Part shown: positions 22,972-32,901 of the stretch, in pieces | Layout: the number at the start of each line of letters is the position of its first letter | How positions within the stretch are numbered: the first letter of the stretch is position 1 | DNA from: Anastrepha obliqua | Taxonomy: Eukaryota > Arthropoda > Insecta > Diptera > Tephritidae | Direction of reading: 5' to 3' | Assembly (NCBI RefSeq): GCF_027943255.1 | Contig: NC_072896.1 | Span: 49,812,501 to 49,876,500 of the forward strand | DNA: 64,000 nt | Translations under genes and position numbers: made by a program | The notes under the pieces: generated by a model | Told to the model about the DNA's origin: nothing | Databases searched by the model: none | The model's input: only the letters and a program-made list of their open reading frames with translations

Positions 22972-24139
22972 TAGGGGTGTGCGAATCCCATTCGATTCGA
23001 ATCGAATCCTAGGATTCGATTCGATATTCGAGTCGAATATCGAATAGTTCGGAATTTCCGAATAGTTTGAAATATTCGAATAATTCGAGCGATTTGAATT
23101 ATCCGAAGAAATAAAATCCTTAACAGGTTATTCTATTATAGTAATTCTACATAATAAAAATAAAATAAATTTTCTGTCATTTAATTATCGTTGAATATAA
23201 CATTTATCAATAACATTTTGAACAATATAAATAATTATAAGCTAATGAACTTTTCTAATTAAAAATTTCTTTCTAAGAATACGTTTGCTCGCGTGTCTAA
23301 ATAGAATAGCGCTATTTTATTTAAAATTTCGATATAATATTCAATCAAACATAACGAGTTATATTTTTATTTAAAAATAACAACCGAGCAACATTATCAG
23401 GTGATAATGAATTGCGCTTTTCAGTCACAATGTCTCCAGCAGTAGAAAACAGCCTCTCACTCTCAACAGACGTAGATGGAATTGGCAAATAACGTCGAGC
23501 CAGCATTGATAAGAGAGGATATTTAACTGATTCTTTTTTCCACCAATGAATAGGATCATCCCAAGGATCAATATCTGCTGAATACAAATATTGAATAAGT
23601 TCTTGATCAATGTCTTTCTCAAGGCGCAAGGTTACTGTTTCTTCTCTATTGGCTCGTCGCTGTTTCATGAAGTTCCAAAACTTGGTGGGTTTGATTACAG
23701 GAGGTTCAGCAACAGTTTCATGTTCGTTTTCAAAAACATTGTTCGAATATTTATAGGCAATAATCTCTTCTTTTATATCTTTCTTTATGTCATCTTTCAC
23801 CTTATCATCGGTTAAAAAGTAATCCTGATAACGAGGATCGAGAAATGTACATTTACGATACAACTTATCTTGCTTTTATTAGACCTGAAATCTTCAGAAA
23901 AATCGTTTAAAAAAATAAAAAAAAGCCTGCACTCAGTTAAATCTTCGAATTATCTGAATTATTTAAACTATTCGAATTATTCGAATAGTTCGAACTATTT
24001 TAACCATTCGAATAGTTCGAATAGTTCAAGCCATTCGAATAGTTCGAACCATTCGAATATTTGAGTCGAATCTCGGATCGAATAATTCGGTTCGATTCGC
24101 TTCGAATAGTTCGAAATTTCGAATATTCGCCCACCCCTA
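22972..24139 (-). mobile_element. hAT element (1168 bp) with perfect 8-bp target duplication
   Basis: The ends are TAGGGGTGTGCGAAT (left) and, inverted, TAGGGGTGGGCGAAT (right). Both are flanked by GTAAGAAG (22964-22971 and 24140-24147), the 8-bp duplication diagnostic of hAT. Only the C-terminal third of a transposase remains. Both subterminal regions are packed with TTCGAATAGTTCGAA-type palindromic units, densest at 23935-24110. These are likely transposase-binding repeats, as in other hAT elements. It is an internally deleted copy. Confidence 0.88.
23345..23863 (-). CDS. hAT transposase C-terminal fragment (dimerisation domain)
   Basis: A 172-codon minus-strand ORF beginning MYRKCTFLDPRYQ. 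It contains the hAT C-terminal dimerisation domain: DPIHWWKK, YPLLSMLARRYL, then PSTSVESERLFS and NSLSPDNVARLLFLN. This is the ZBED/hAT_C signature in the right order. The N-terminal BED finger and the DDE catalytic core are absent (a full protein is about 600 residues), so it cannot transpose by itself. The apparent start is probably just an internal Met after deletion. The ORF has no stops, which suggests a fairly recent deletion derivative. Confidence 0.85.
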   Translation of the reverse strand: MYRKCTFLDPRYQDYFLTDDKVKDDIKKDIKEEIIAYKYSNNVFENEHETVAEPPVIKPTKFWNFMKQRRANREETVTLRLEKDIDQELIQYLYSADIDPWDDPIHWWKKESVKYPLLSMLARRYLPIPSTSVESERLFSTAGDIVTEKRNSLSPDNVARLLFLNKNITRYV

Positions 24140-24305
24140 GTAAGAAGTTTGAGATTTTGATGAAAATTTGCCGAATTTTTTACAAAGTTCGAGCTTTGTT
24201 TTTATATGTTTCGAATTTTTAACAATTTTATACAAAGTTCGAAGCTTTGCTTTATATGGTTCTTGTTGTAGTATGAGCTACATTTTTATAAAAAATTAAT
24301 TGAAA

Positions 24306-25046
24306 TTACAAAATAAATAAATAAATAGTCATGTTGGTATCGAGTTTAAGGCATCGCGATATTTCCATCAGGGTGCTATGGAATCGCTCTACCTGGCCGT
24401 GCGATGTACTATGGAGGGGTGGGGCATTCGCGATGTCGATATTGAAGTGATTTCTTATTGTGGATTTGATGCTGTGAGAATTTAGTGACTTTTCGTTGTC
24501 ATAGTATACGATTTTTGTACCCAAAAACATATTAAGTATTTGAAGAAGTTGCGGCTTCACGTCCACTATTGTTCTAGACCTTAAAGTCTGCACTATAGCG
24601 AACTTGGAAAATTTGTCAATGCAAGTCAGAAAATATTTAGAGCCCGTTGAAAATATGTCGATGTGGAGTATCTCTCCACAATATGTGGGGATGGGCGTCT
24701 GTGCAATGAGTTGCTTTTGTGGATGGCGACTGTACTGCGCCTTAAAGCATGTGCGAAAGTTGGCCGCAAATTGTTTAGCTTTTTTTTACATTTTTGGAAA
24801 GAAATAGTCTTCTAGTATTTGTTTCATATTCTCCTGGGCCGCTCGATGCGCTCGATTATGCTCGGCCGCGATTATTTCTTCTTGCTCATTTGGGTCGGAT
24901 ATATCATTAACATATTTTTCAGTATTGAATTTGGTAGTTGGAAAAAGTCCAACCAGTTCGTCTTGAAATAAGGCCAGTGTGTGTAGGTTGCAATATATTG
25001 CGTTGACCACATCCGCTTTTACCGCTTCTTGCAGGAGGTTAATCAA
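24306..25046 (-). pseudogene. gypsy-type integrase (broken)
   Basis: The 25046-24786 part holds EHNRAHRAAQEN, the zinc-binding HHCC-type region start. Further down the minus strand come DIFSTGSKYFLTCIDKFSKF (first catalytic Asp) and YYDNEKSL (second Asp). Next is HSTSHGQVERFHSTL, with the catalytic Glu in QVERF, so the D,D35E core is recognisable. Frameshifts separate these blocks near 24790 and 24600. The C-terminal domain is lost at the truncation point, about 24326. Confidence 0.85.
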
Positions 25047-25241
25047 ATCTTCTTTATTTTTGATGTCATTAAATGTCGGGTTTTTTCCCGAAAATAATGA
25101 ACGTTCTCTTCCCCGGTTCGATTCCTTCTTCTACCACTATCTGGTTGCGGTAGCAGTTAACCGGCTTTTCCATTCTTTCAATTGTGTTAGTCGACGATTC
25201 CTCGCTGTGAATCGTTTCGGTGCTCATATTATCCAAGGCGT

Positions 25242-25716
25242 TCATGTGTTGCATGACAATGCATCTGCGACTACGTTCTCCTTGCCTGGTTTGTAGGTAA
25301 GCTTAGCGTTGCATTCGTCTATGAATGCTTTCCATCTCTTTATTTTTGAGTTTGGATTTCTATCTGAAACCGCGAAAGTGAGCGATTGGTGATCTGTGTG
25401 AACGGTGAGATTCGTCACGCCATATAGATAATTCTTAAGGGTTTTAAGTGCCCAAACGATGGCTAATAACTCCCTTTCGTTTGTGGCGAAATGTTCCTCG
25501 CTACTGGCTAAAGTACGGGAGATCATAGCTATAGGTTTTCCTTCTTGCGATAGGACAGCACCTATTGCGTGCGAGGACGCATCGGTAGTGAGTTCGAACG
25601 GTATCCTGAAATCGGGGTAGGTTAAAGTCACCTCCTCCGATGCCAGTATTTCCTTTAGGGTAGTGAAGGCTTTTTTCTGTTCTTCGACTGAGACGCAGTA
25701 ACTCGGCCATATTCAC
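25242..25716 (-). pseudogene. gypsy-type RNase H and RT thumb (broken)
   Basis: The minus-strand ORF 25631-25242 gives FELTTDASSHAIGAVLSQ (catalytic DAS), ATNERELLAIVWAL (catalytic Glu) and VHTDHQSL (catalytic Asp). This is the Ty3/gypsy RNase H set in order, ending PGKENVVADALS. It overlaps the 25716-25501 reading in another frame, showing a frameshift near 25620. It follows directly after the RT. Confidence 0.85.
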
Positions 25717-25761
25717 ACCTCATTATACTTGAAAGTGGTTTCGCTATTTTGGCGAAATCTT

Positions 25762-26561
25762 TTATAAAGCAGCGATAGTATCTGCTAAGCCCAAAAATGA
25801 TCTTAGCCCCCTCAGAGTAGTGGGCTCCTGAAAATTTCGGATATCATCTACTTTATCCGGGCATGTTTTGGTTCCATTTTGTGTTACTAAGAATCCCAAA
25901 AACTCGTCTTCTGCTTTAAAGAATCGAGATTTTTCCGCTGATACTCTCATATTGGCTTCGAATAAGCTTCCTAAAATCGCTTCTATGTCTTTTAAATGCT
26001 GCTCCTCGTCCTTTGAAAATACAATAACGTCATCCATGTAGACGAAACATTTGCTTCCTATATGCTCCCTTAAAACGTCATCTATTGCCCTCTGGAAAAT
26101 GCTAGGAGCATTCTTTAAACCGAATGGCAGCCTGCAAATTTCATATATCCCATTTTTGACGGAGAAAGCCGTTTTCTCTCTGACTTTTTCTGACAGGTTT
26201 ATCTGGTGGAAACCAGATTTAAGATCAAGTGTGGTGAAAAATTTACTCCCCTCTAGATTCGATAGGATCCCTGAGATATCCGGGATCGGGTATTTATCGC
26301 TAATTGTTTTGTCGTTAAGCTTCCGAAAATCTATAACTAGTCGTTTTTTTCTTGCCCGTTTTCGTCGAGGCCTTTCTTTTTTACTACCCAAATAGGGTTG
26401 TTATAAGGTGACCTGGATGGTCTGATAACGCCATTTGCCAGAAGTTCTTGAATTTCCTTATTTACGAAGTCCGAAACACCTAGTGGGTAAGGGTACAGTC
26501 TCGAATAGACCGGGTCTTCGCTTGTAGTGCGAATTGTCGCCTCGTTAGGGTCTGCGAACAC
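25762..26561 (-). pseudogene. gypsy-type reverse transcriptase (two frames)
   Basis: The minus-strand ORF 26391-25762 has DFRKLNDKTISDKYPIPD, FTTLDLKSGFHQI, LPFGLKNAPSIFQRA and the polymerase box VYMDDVIVF, then EFLGFLVT. All RT motifs 1-7 are in order. The upstream piece, 26561-26337 (RLYPYPLGVSDFVNKEIQEL), is in another frame, so there is a frameshift near 26370. The RT appears complete over motifs 1-7 and is the best marker for the gypsy assignment. Confidence 0.9.
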
Positions 26562-26569
26562 CCCATTTA

Positions 26570-26756
26570 TGTGAGAATAGATTTATTTACAATTAAAATT
26601 ATAAGATGTAAGAATTTGAATTTAAAGCAAATAATATGGTACAATGAGTAATTAAAAGAAAGTTCAAGTAAGTAATGTTCTGATCCACGGCAAATTATCG
26701 TTCTCCACGTTTATACCACGTCGGTTCTGCACGACGGTCTTCTAACGACTACCACA
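26570..26756 (-). mobile_element. Solo LTR (187 bp) inside the gypsy pol gene
   Basis: The sequence runs TGTGAGAATAG ... ACTACCACA (TG...CA ends) and is flanked by the 4-bp direct repeat TTTA (26566-26569 and 26757-26760). Minus-strand reading has AATAAA shortly before its end, which suggests minus orientation. It separates the protease from the RT, and the host element reads in the same frame on both sides. Its internal retroelement has been lost by LTR-LTR recombination. Confidence 0.7.
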
Positions 26757-26894
26757 TTTATAGTACCTATCAGTTTAGAGAATGTTTCCTCTAGATTTTG
26801 CGGGACGTTCCTCGCTTGCAGAGAAGACTAATATCTTCGCTAGATACGAATAAAATAGTCTCTTTACCAAAATCGTGTGTAATTACGTTCGTTT

Positions 26895-27290
26895 TTAAGT
26901 CAATAGAGGCAGGTCCAAACCAATAACACCATCAAATGACGTTAAATTGGGCAGTAGGAAAAATTCCGCTACTACTCCAAAAATTTTAAGGTTGCATTTT
27001 TGTCTAATGGGGGTAACGCCGTGGATAGACTTTACCGCAAATGGGTTTTCCACCTGCTTTATTCCTTTCAATCCTGGGAGGGGTTTGATGTAGCTCCTGG
27101 ACGCCCCAGTGTCGACAAGGAACTTGATCTCTTTCCCTCTCTGTCCTTGAAATCCAAGGAAGGAGGGATTATGCCCTAAAAAATTAACTTCATCGGTTTC
27201 TATATTTTCTGTCGCCTGCTCCGCTTCGTTATTGTATGTGGATTCATTTTGCGACTCCCGCTCATCGGTAAGATGGTTTACGCGCTGCAT
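26895..27290 (-). pseudogene. gypsy-type aspartic protease
   Basis: A 131-codon minus-strand ORF. FLVDTGASRSYI is the catalytic DTGA site of a retropepsin, and VIGLDLP is the second conserved hydrophobic-Gly turn. It lies between gag and RT, as expected. The N-terminal part (EQATENIETDEVNFLG) is a linker. The ORF ends shortly before the solo LTR. Confidence 0.82.
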
Positions 27291-27340
27291 TTTAGGTCCT
27301 GTGTATCGTCCTGATTTCGCCGCGCGTTTTTGTATGTCCC

Positions 27341-27741
27341 CTATGGCCTACCACATTGTTCTTGACTGGGATTACTAGCTGTATTTTTAAATTGAGATAT
27401 GGAAGGATCTACTTCCATAGGTTCCACGCGTCTTTGGCTTGAATAATTACCATTGGTAAATGGTTTCTGGGTATTTCCGTAATTCTGTGGGTGACTGACG
27501 TGCTTATTCTGTTGTTTACCTACTGAATAATGCGGATTCTTGTGGCCCACGCCATGTTCAAGGTTAGGTGACCTAGGGTTAACAGGATTCTGACTCCAGA
27601 TTGGTTTTTCTTGAAATCTATTTGCGAAATTCATTGCGAAAGCGTATCGTTCGTTATTAGCATCTACTTCCTGTGTCAGAGTTAAGGCCGATGGGAGGTC
27701 TGACGGCCTAGATGCGAACAGGATATCTCATAAGGGTTTCC
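27341..27741 (-). pseudogene. gypsy-type gag, C-terminal part
   Basis: Low-complexity Asn/Pro/Gln/His-rich reading (QNPVNPRSPNLEHGVGHKNP, GNTQKPFTNGNYSSQRR) typical of gag C-termini. The ORF 27634-27341 continues toward 27741, where the TTAA MITE interrupts it. No CCHC knuckle is visible, as is common in errantivirus gag. Confidence 0.65.
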
Positions 27742-27745
27742 TTAA

Positions 27746-28474
27746 GGGGGTATTCTAGTCTAGAAATTTGAAAAAATCGAAAATTTTTTTTTTTCAAAAT
27801 TCGATAGTCTAGGTATTCAAAAATATCTCCCTAAAAGGATTTTGCAAAATTCGAATTATTTCCGAAATTACAACTATTTTAGTGACGCGACAGCTAGACT
27901 GGTTTGAGCGGACGGCGAAATTTAAACGCGTTTTTCTCAAAACTCCTTTTGCTGAGGTGGTTGACACGATATCTGAAGTTCTATCTGACCGATCCCTTTG
28001 AAATTTGGTGAGAATCTTTTTCATACATCTCTTTATCACTGGAGCATTGGATTTTGAAAAATTTTAATTTGAAGTATTTTTAAAAAATTCGTAAAGGTCA
28101 AAAAACAGGGGTAAAAAAAAATTTTTTTTTTCAAGTAGGCGCCATTTTGTGAATTTTTATTTTTTTTTTTTCGGCCGAGGCTCAAGATGTAGCGACATCT
28201 TTACTAATTAAGAATTTTCTTTGTTTGTTCGATTTAGATCACTACAAGGGTTGGAATCATGTCAACCAGGGAGCACTGTTTGACTAGCAACCCCTACTTC
28301 ACCGACCTGTCACTGGATGAATTTTTGACTTTTTTTTTTTTTTAATTTTTTTTATATACCTTAAACATCAATAAATATTATATAAAAAAATGGATAGTAA
28401 AAATGTTTTTAATTTTTCTTTTATCCTAGTTTGAAAAATACCCAAAAAGTAGGGCTCTAGACCAGAATACCCCC
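27746..28474. mobile_element. TTAA-flanked MITE (729 bp) inserted in gag
   Basis: The left end GGGGGTATTCTAGTCTAGA and the inverted right end GGGGGTATTCTGGTCTAGA agree at 18 of 19 positions. TTAA lies on both sides (27742-27745 and 28475-28478). It interrupts gag just after VFISGL on the minus strand. It has no transposase. On the reverse strand it contains GAGAAAAACGCGTTTAAA, shared with the MITE at 2000-2694, so both seem to belong to one TTAA superfamily. Confidence 0.88.
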
Positions 28475-28477
28475 TTA

Positions 28478-29072
28478 ACCCTGAAATAAACACCCTGAGC
28501 GCATCCGCCCTATATTTTTCATTAATGGTGTCTGCCACACCACTTTCGTAAGACATTATCGTCTTGTTTGCTAATGAGGTTAGCTTCTTTTCTACTTCGT
28601 CGTAGAATTCTAAACATGACATTGAGCCCTGGCTTAGTGTAGACAGTCCCTGTTCTATCAGATATATCGGGCGTTTGTTCGCGTAGGTGAAGTCAAGTCG
28701 GGAGATTATGGCGCTAAAGTTGAGCACTGTGTTAAAAGAGGAAAGTACTGCATCGGCAGCACCTCGTACTTTATTTCTGATAATGGTAACGGCTTGGTAG
28801 TGGCGTTCACTGCCATCGTACCTTCTAAACAATTCATATGCGTTATGTGCGGCTTCGCGCCAAGACACATAAGTGCCCTGATGTCCAAAAAATTCCGGAA
28901 GGGATTTTATTGCGTCCAGCGTAATGTCGCAGTTTGTCAAAGGGTTGATTGTTACCCTACTATACTTCTCTACCTTCGGCTTGTTTATTGTTACCTGATT
29001 TTGTAAAGCAAGTAGCTTTCTATCAAATTCTATTTTTTGTTCACTTAGTGCTCTCCTAACCTCCGCTTTCAC
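28478..29072 (-). pseudogene. gypsy-type gag, N-terminal part
   Basis: A minus-strand reading of about 198 codons from MKAEVRRALSEQKIEF to VFISGL, with capsid-like words YVSWREAAHNAYELFRRYDG and FYDEVEKKLTSLANKTI. The annotated ORF runs on into the MITE to 28368, but residues beyond about 28478 belong to the MITE. The start at 29072 may be internal, as coding-like sequence continues slightly upstream. Confidence 0.75.
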
Positions 29073-29638
29073 TACCTCACTACCTCACTGACTTGTTCTG
29101 CGTTCATTGTGGCTTATCTACTTGTTAAATTTAAATTCCTGAAGAGGTCCTCTAATGCCTCGCTCATCTAATCATTCACGAGATTTTAGTCTAATTTTCG
29201 CAAGAAAGCGTAAGTTTGTTTTTACAATAGCATTTATTTATTCTCAATTTTCAGTAATTTTCAGTTTGCACTTTCACTAAATTTATATTCAGCACTTCAC
29301 CCATCTCATCATCCTTAGAATCTAGTATTTTATATTAATCCTGCTTGAGAGTTCTCTATTAACTGTTGGTGACTTTAATAAGCTGCTGGCTTTGCCTTCT
29401 TTTACTGCTGATTCCTTTAATATGCGTTGATTTCTGGCTTTACGTTACCACCGTTTACTGATTTGCTTTCCTTATATTGATCACCTTAATACTGTTGATT
29501 CCTTTAATATGTTGCTGGCCTTAGGTTACCACCGTTTATTGATTTTTGTCCGCTGATGTCCTTAAGTTGACAACGTTCTTTGGTTTGCTTTGTTACTTCT
29601 ACTTTATTTATTAATCACTTTGTCAATACCGCGCGACG

Positions 29639-29655
29639 CCCCACGTTGGGTGCCA
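29639..29655 (-). other. Primer-binding site, tRNA-Lys type
   Basis: The plus strand CCCCACGTTGGGTGCCA equals the 3' end of fly tRNA-Lys (CCCCACGTTGGGCGCCA) with one change. It lies directly inside the LTR on the minus strand, as expected for a gypsy-group element priming from tRNA-Lys. Confidence 0.8.
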
Positions 29656-29929
29656 GTTACTCGTTTTTTGATTTATAATATTTTTATTTATTCCCAGTTG
29701 CTGTCTTGGTCAGCTTTAAGTGTTTGAGTCTATCTTAGAACTAACAATAAATTACTTTCTATCCTACCACTTAACCTACGACGTCGTGCAGCGCCGGCAA
29801 ATCATGACGTTAGCAGAACTGTAGCGTCGTTGGCGCCATGACTTTGAACGGTAGCAGACGCCTGTTTGCAATATTCGAAGATCGTGGTGCAAGTGATAGT
29901 AATATAACGCCGGTGTTGGTGTAGTGACT
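29656..29929 (-). repeat. Gypsy element 5' LTR (about 274 bp)
   Basis: Bounded on the inside by the primer site and on the outside by AGTCAC (minus strand), resembling the AGT start of gypsy-group LTRs. Contains AATAAATAAA near its inner end. There is no second LTR copy in the window to confirm the boundaries, so the outer edge is an estimate. Confidence 0.5.
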
Positions 29930-30719
29930 TTAAGCGGTATCAAATGTCAATGCTTTGCTGATACCGCAAAGTGTCCCCTTGATGTTTCTAAATGCGTCAG
30001 AAACAACATCGCTCATATAATAAGCAAGAGAATAAACTAAGATCTCAGATAGAAGTTGATCCTTGTTGATTGCTCCTTTTGCTTTCGACAGAATCAATAT
30101 TTCTTCAACTTGATAAGCTAAAATTGCTTTTATGATAGCTTCTTTAGTAGCATTCCTCATAACCACCTACTTTAGGCACCATTGAAAACACGAACCCTCC
30201 TCGGAAGCAGCTTTCAAAATCCTCATATCCAAGTGATATCACGTGTTTAACAGTAACTGGACGGTTTATATTAGGGAATTTCGGCAAGACAGCAAATCTA
30301 ACTTCAGGGTAACTGTTTAAAATTCGGGGTAAAGGGATTGTTTCGCGATTTGACTGTGAATCATTGATATTTTTGGTGATTTTGTAAATTTTAATCAATT
30401 CTGAAATGTATCTCTGTGAGTCCTGTTTGACTTTTCCTGTCTTTGATGCAATGGAAGAACCACGAAACAGCATCAAAACAATTAAAAATAAAATTTGTCT
30501 TTTCCGAATATTAGCATCTGGTTGCAATTTTGTCATCAATTTTCGTATGAAAATTGAATCAAATCTTTAGTAGGACAAGTAGGCAATCATTGTTGAAATA
30601 AAGTCGTCTGAATCTGATGCCTCAGTTTCAACTGTCTGAACATCAAATTTAGCAGGTCTGCTTGCTGCTGCATTAGTGATTTTTGCGTTTACGTCAAATC
30701 TAAATCCTCCGTGAGCCAT
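29930..30719 (-). pseudogene. Possible endogenous negative-strand RNA virus nucleoprotein (broken)
   Basis: Starting at an ATG at 30719 (MAHGGFRFDVN), one minus-strand frame runs about 50 codons to an in-frame TAA at 30567-30569. It then goes on in the same frame (ORF 30539-30144: IASKTGKVKQDSQRYISEL, SYPEVRFAVLPKFPNI) and shifts frame near 30160 into a third ORF that ends at 29930 against the gypsy LTR. The order of helices, GSSI-GKVK and PEVRFA segments remind me of mononegavirus nucleoproteins found as insect genomic copies. I cannot confirm this by alignment. It is not a transposon or host family I know. Confidence 0.4.
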
Positions 30720-31226
30720 CTTGTGAATCTCCTAAACTGGTTGATCCAAAGATAGAGATGATAAACTCAAACCACTGGAATCTGAAGGAAGCGCAATGGA
30801 GCTTTCGAAGCTTTGAGAGGTTGATGGGCAAATGCAAGGTGTTATGTCACACTGGCAATATTCGTGCTTGCTATCCTTTGGTTTAGGTAAAACCTTCTTC
30901 TTTTTTCAATGTTAAATGTGCTGTCTGTTTAGCTATGCGGAAACCTGATAAATGCGATCTTAAACCGTGTAGATTTGTTTTGTTGTTAGGGAAATACTTG
31001 TCCAAGAATTTTTTCAAGTTCTCTTCGTTGTCTGGTAAGCTCAAGAAATTATAACGTTGGGTTTTAGAAAACACAATGCCAGAGCTTTGAAAGTAATATG
31101 TAAGTTGATTATCCGTGATGGAGATTCTTTTAAGTATTCTCTAATTTTATAAAAGCTGTCTATGTGTGACTGATTGTGTACTGGAGCAAATACTGATGGG
31201 AGAACTGAAATTGTAGAAGATATCAA
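30720..31226 (-). pseudogene. Broken ORF next to the nucleoprotein-like sequence
   Basis: Two overlapping minus-strand readings (31226-31041 and 31074-30883) sit in different frames, followed by a Cys/Ser/Pro-rich tail (about 30890-30730, containing CQCDITPCIC). They probably represent one former protein upstream of the nucleoprotein-like ORF, with frameshifts near 31110 and 30890. I do not recognise it. Its collinearity with the next ORF suggests a shared origin. Confidence 0.3.
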
Positions 31227-32897
31227 AATTTCTTATCCATTTGAGCTTAAATTCTCATACGAGAACAGTTATTGTAAAAAGGCTGAAGTTACGGATAAAT
31301 CTTTCCCAATGTCCCATCATCAAAATAGCCGCAGACATCATTATCAGGCTTATCAATCATAATTTCTTGCACTCCATTTCGTAAATATTGCGGGATAGAC
31401 AATATTTTCATGAACCGTATTTAGACATGGTTTTGTAAGCTGTTCAGCTTAACGAAGAGAGTACAAATCGATATTGGAATGTTAATTCAGCGTGGCTTGA
31501 TATACATTGAGACCATTCATTTTATATATTTGAATTAATTACAAAGCTGGTGAAAAATATGTTTTGAAGAAATTGTTGAAGAATGAGGAATGTATCTAGC
31601 AATAAAGTCGGATGTTGCATTTTAGTTCCAGTCCGTGTAATCATCTTCGCTGGGATGTCAGGAATGGTTTGAAACACTTAATTTCCTTGTTTGGTTGAGA
31701 CTACCCGAGTAATTTTTATTTAAGAGTACTGAAGATGCGGGGCATTTATGTTTGAGTGATGTAAACAGTAATAGTAAATTAATGTAGTTCATATTGGATG
31801 AAACATTTGTCGAATTATTATTAAACAATCCAGATATTCCGTTTCTTTAAGTGGTGTCTTGTGTGAACTGCTCAATATCTGAGAACAAATGAAGACTACC
31901 AGTGGAAAAAAACAAAGTTTGCGTGTTGTAGAAAAATAGCTAAATCTGTAATTTTGACACCACATTAATTAATCGCTCATACTCATCTCTTTATCAATAT
32001 AGTCTCGAGTTGTTTTATTAAAAAAGAACCACATTTCATAAGTCTCAGTAAGATTACACATCGGTCAGCCGGTCTACTGCTATCAACTTTAATATACTCG
32101 CCTTGACTCAGCGTTAATTCCTTCGATGCAAATGATGAGTAACGCTTGACAAAAAAATGACATTTTATTAAAACGTTTGACGTTCGCAGTGCTGCAAGAG
32201 ATTTTCATTTTTAAACTTTCTGCTTGCACTACCAAAGCAATTTGCGCATCATGATGTATATCCTAAGATACACAGAAATAGTTTATATATCAAGAATAAT
32301 GACAACTTTGCGCCCACGGTGCATTGGTGATGGGTTTTCAAGCGTGAACGACACAGGGCAACGCCAACTCATCTGGGGTCATGGCAGCCACTACTGATAG
32401 CTGCGCTGTAGACGAGGGGGATATTTCCCCCTTTTTGGATGATGCACTGTCTGGCTGCTCAATGGCCACTCGCTAATTTATTCACGAACTCTTCTTCGAC
32501 TGAGTTGTATCGAGTGGCATATTATATTTTATTAAAATATTCTTTTGTCCGCTTATATAGAATGCAATTTCTTAGCACAAACAAAAAACCATTGCGAGCC
32601 ATCATAAAATAAAGAATTTAATATAATATTTTCACCATTTTGAATTCAAATTCACACTGAAGCACTCCTTACTTAGAACTAAACAAAAAAGATCCACTGT
32701 TAGCTGTGTTGCATTCTTTGGAACAGGGTGGTTTTTTATCTATATAGCAAAAAAAAAAGATTGTATAAGTTTTAAAACTTTTTCTGAATTATAACATTTT
32801 TTTGCTAAAATATCCATCAAATATAAAAACATATTTTTTTTACTTTTTAGACAGACACAAACGCGTTCAGTTGCATATGCTATGGCCACTACTGTAT
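31227..32897. other. No recognisable gene
   Basis: Mixed AT-rich DNA without domain-bearing ORFs or clear repeats. It could hold further decayed sequence from the unit at 29930-31226, but I see no support. Confidence 0.3.
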
Positions 32898-32901
32898 ATT
32901 A

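Larger units (their letters stand above)
22418..24325. mobile_element. Palindromic Tc1-like MITE remnant split by a hAT element
   Basis: AGCTCATACTACAACAAAAA and the bases after it at 22524-22560 are an inverted match to 24240-24285 (TTATATGGTTCTTGTTGTAG). A TA-CAGTCAGCGCG end at about 22417 could be its left terminus. The right terminus is missing where the gypsy element starts. Its interior resembles the MITE at 17722. The hAT element at 22972-24139 inserted into it. Confidence 0.5.
24326..29929 (-). mobile_element. Gypsy/errantivirus-type LTR retroelement, 3'-truncated and nested
   Basis: On the minus strand the order is LTR (29929-29656), tRNA-Lys primer site, gag, aspartic protease, reverse transcriptase, RNase H and integrase. 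This is the Ty3/gypsy order with RT words closest to the gypsy errantivirus group. Sequence stops in the integrase at about 24326; the rest of the integrase, any env gene and the 3' LTR are missing. Reading frames are broken by several shifts. Two later insertions lie inside it: a TTAA MITE in gag (27746-28474) and a solo LTR between protease and RT (26570-26756). It is an old, inactive copy. Confidence 0.88.
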
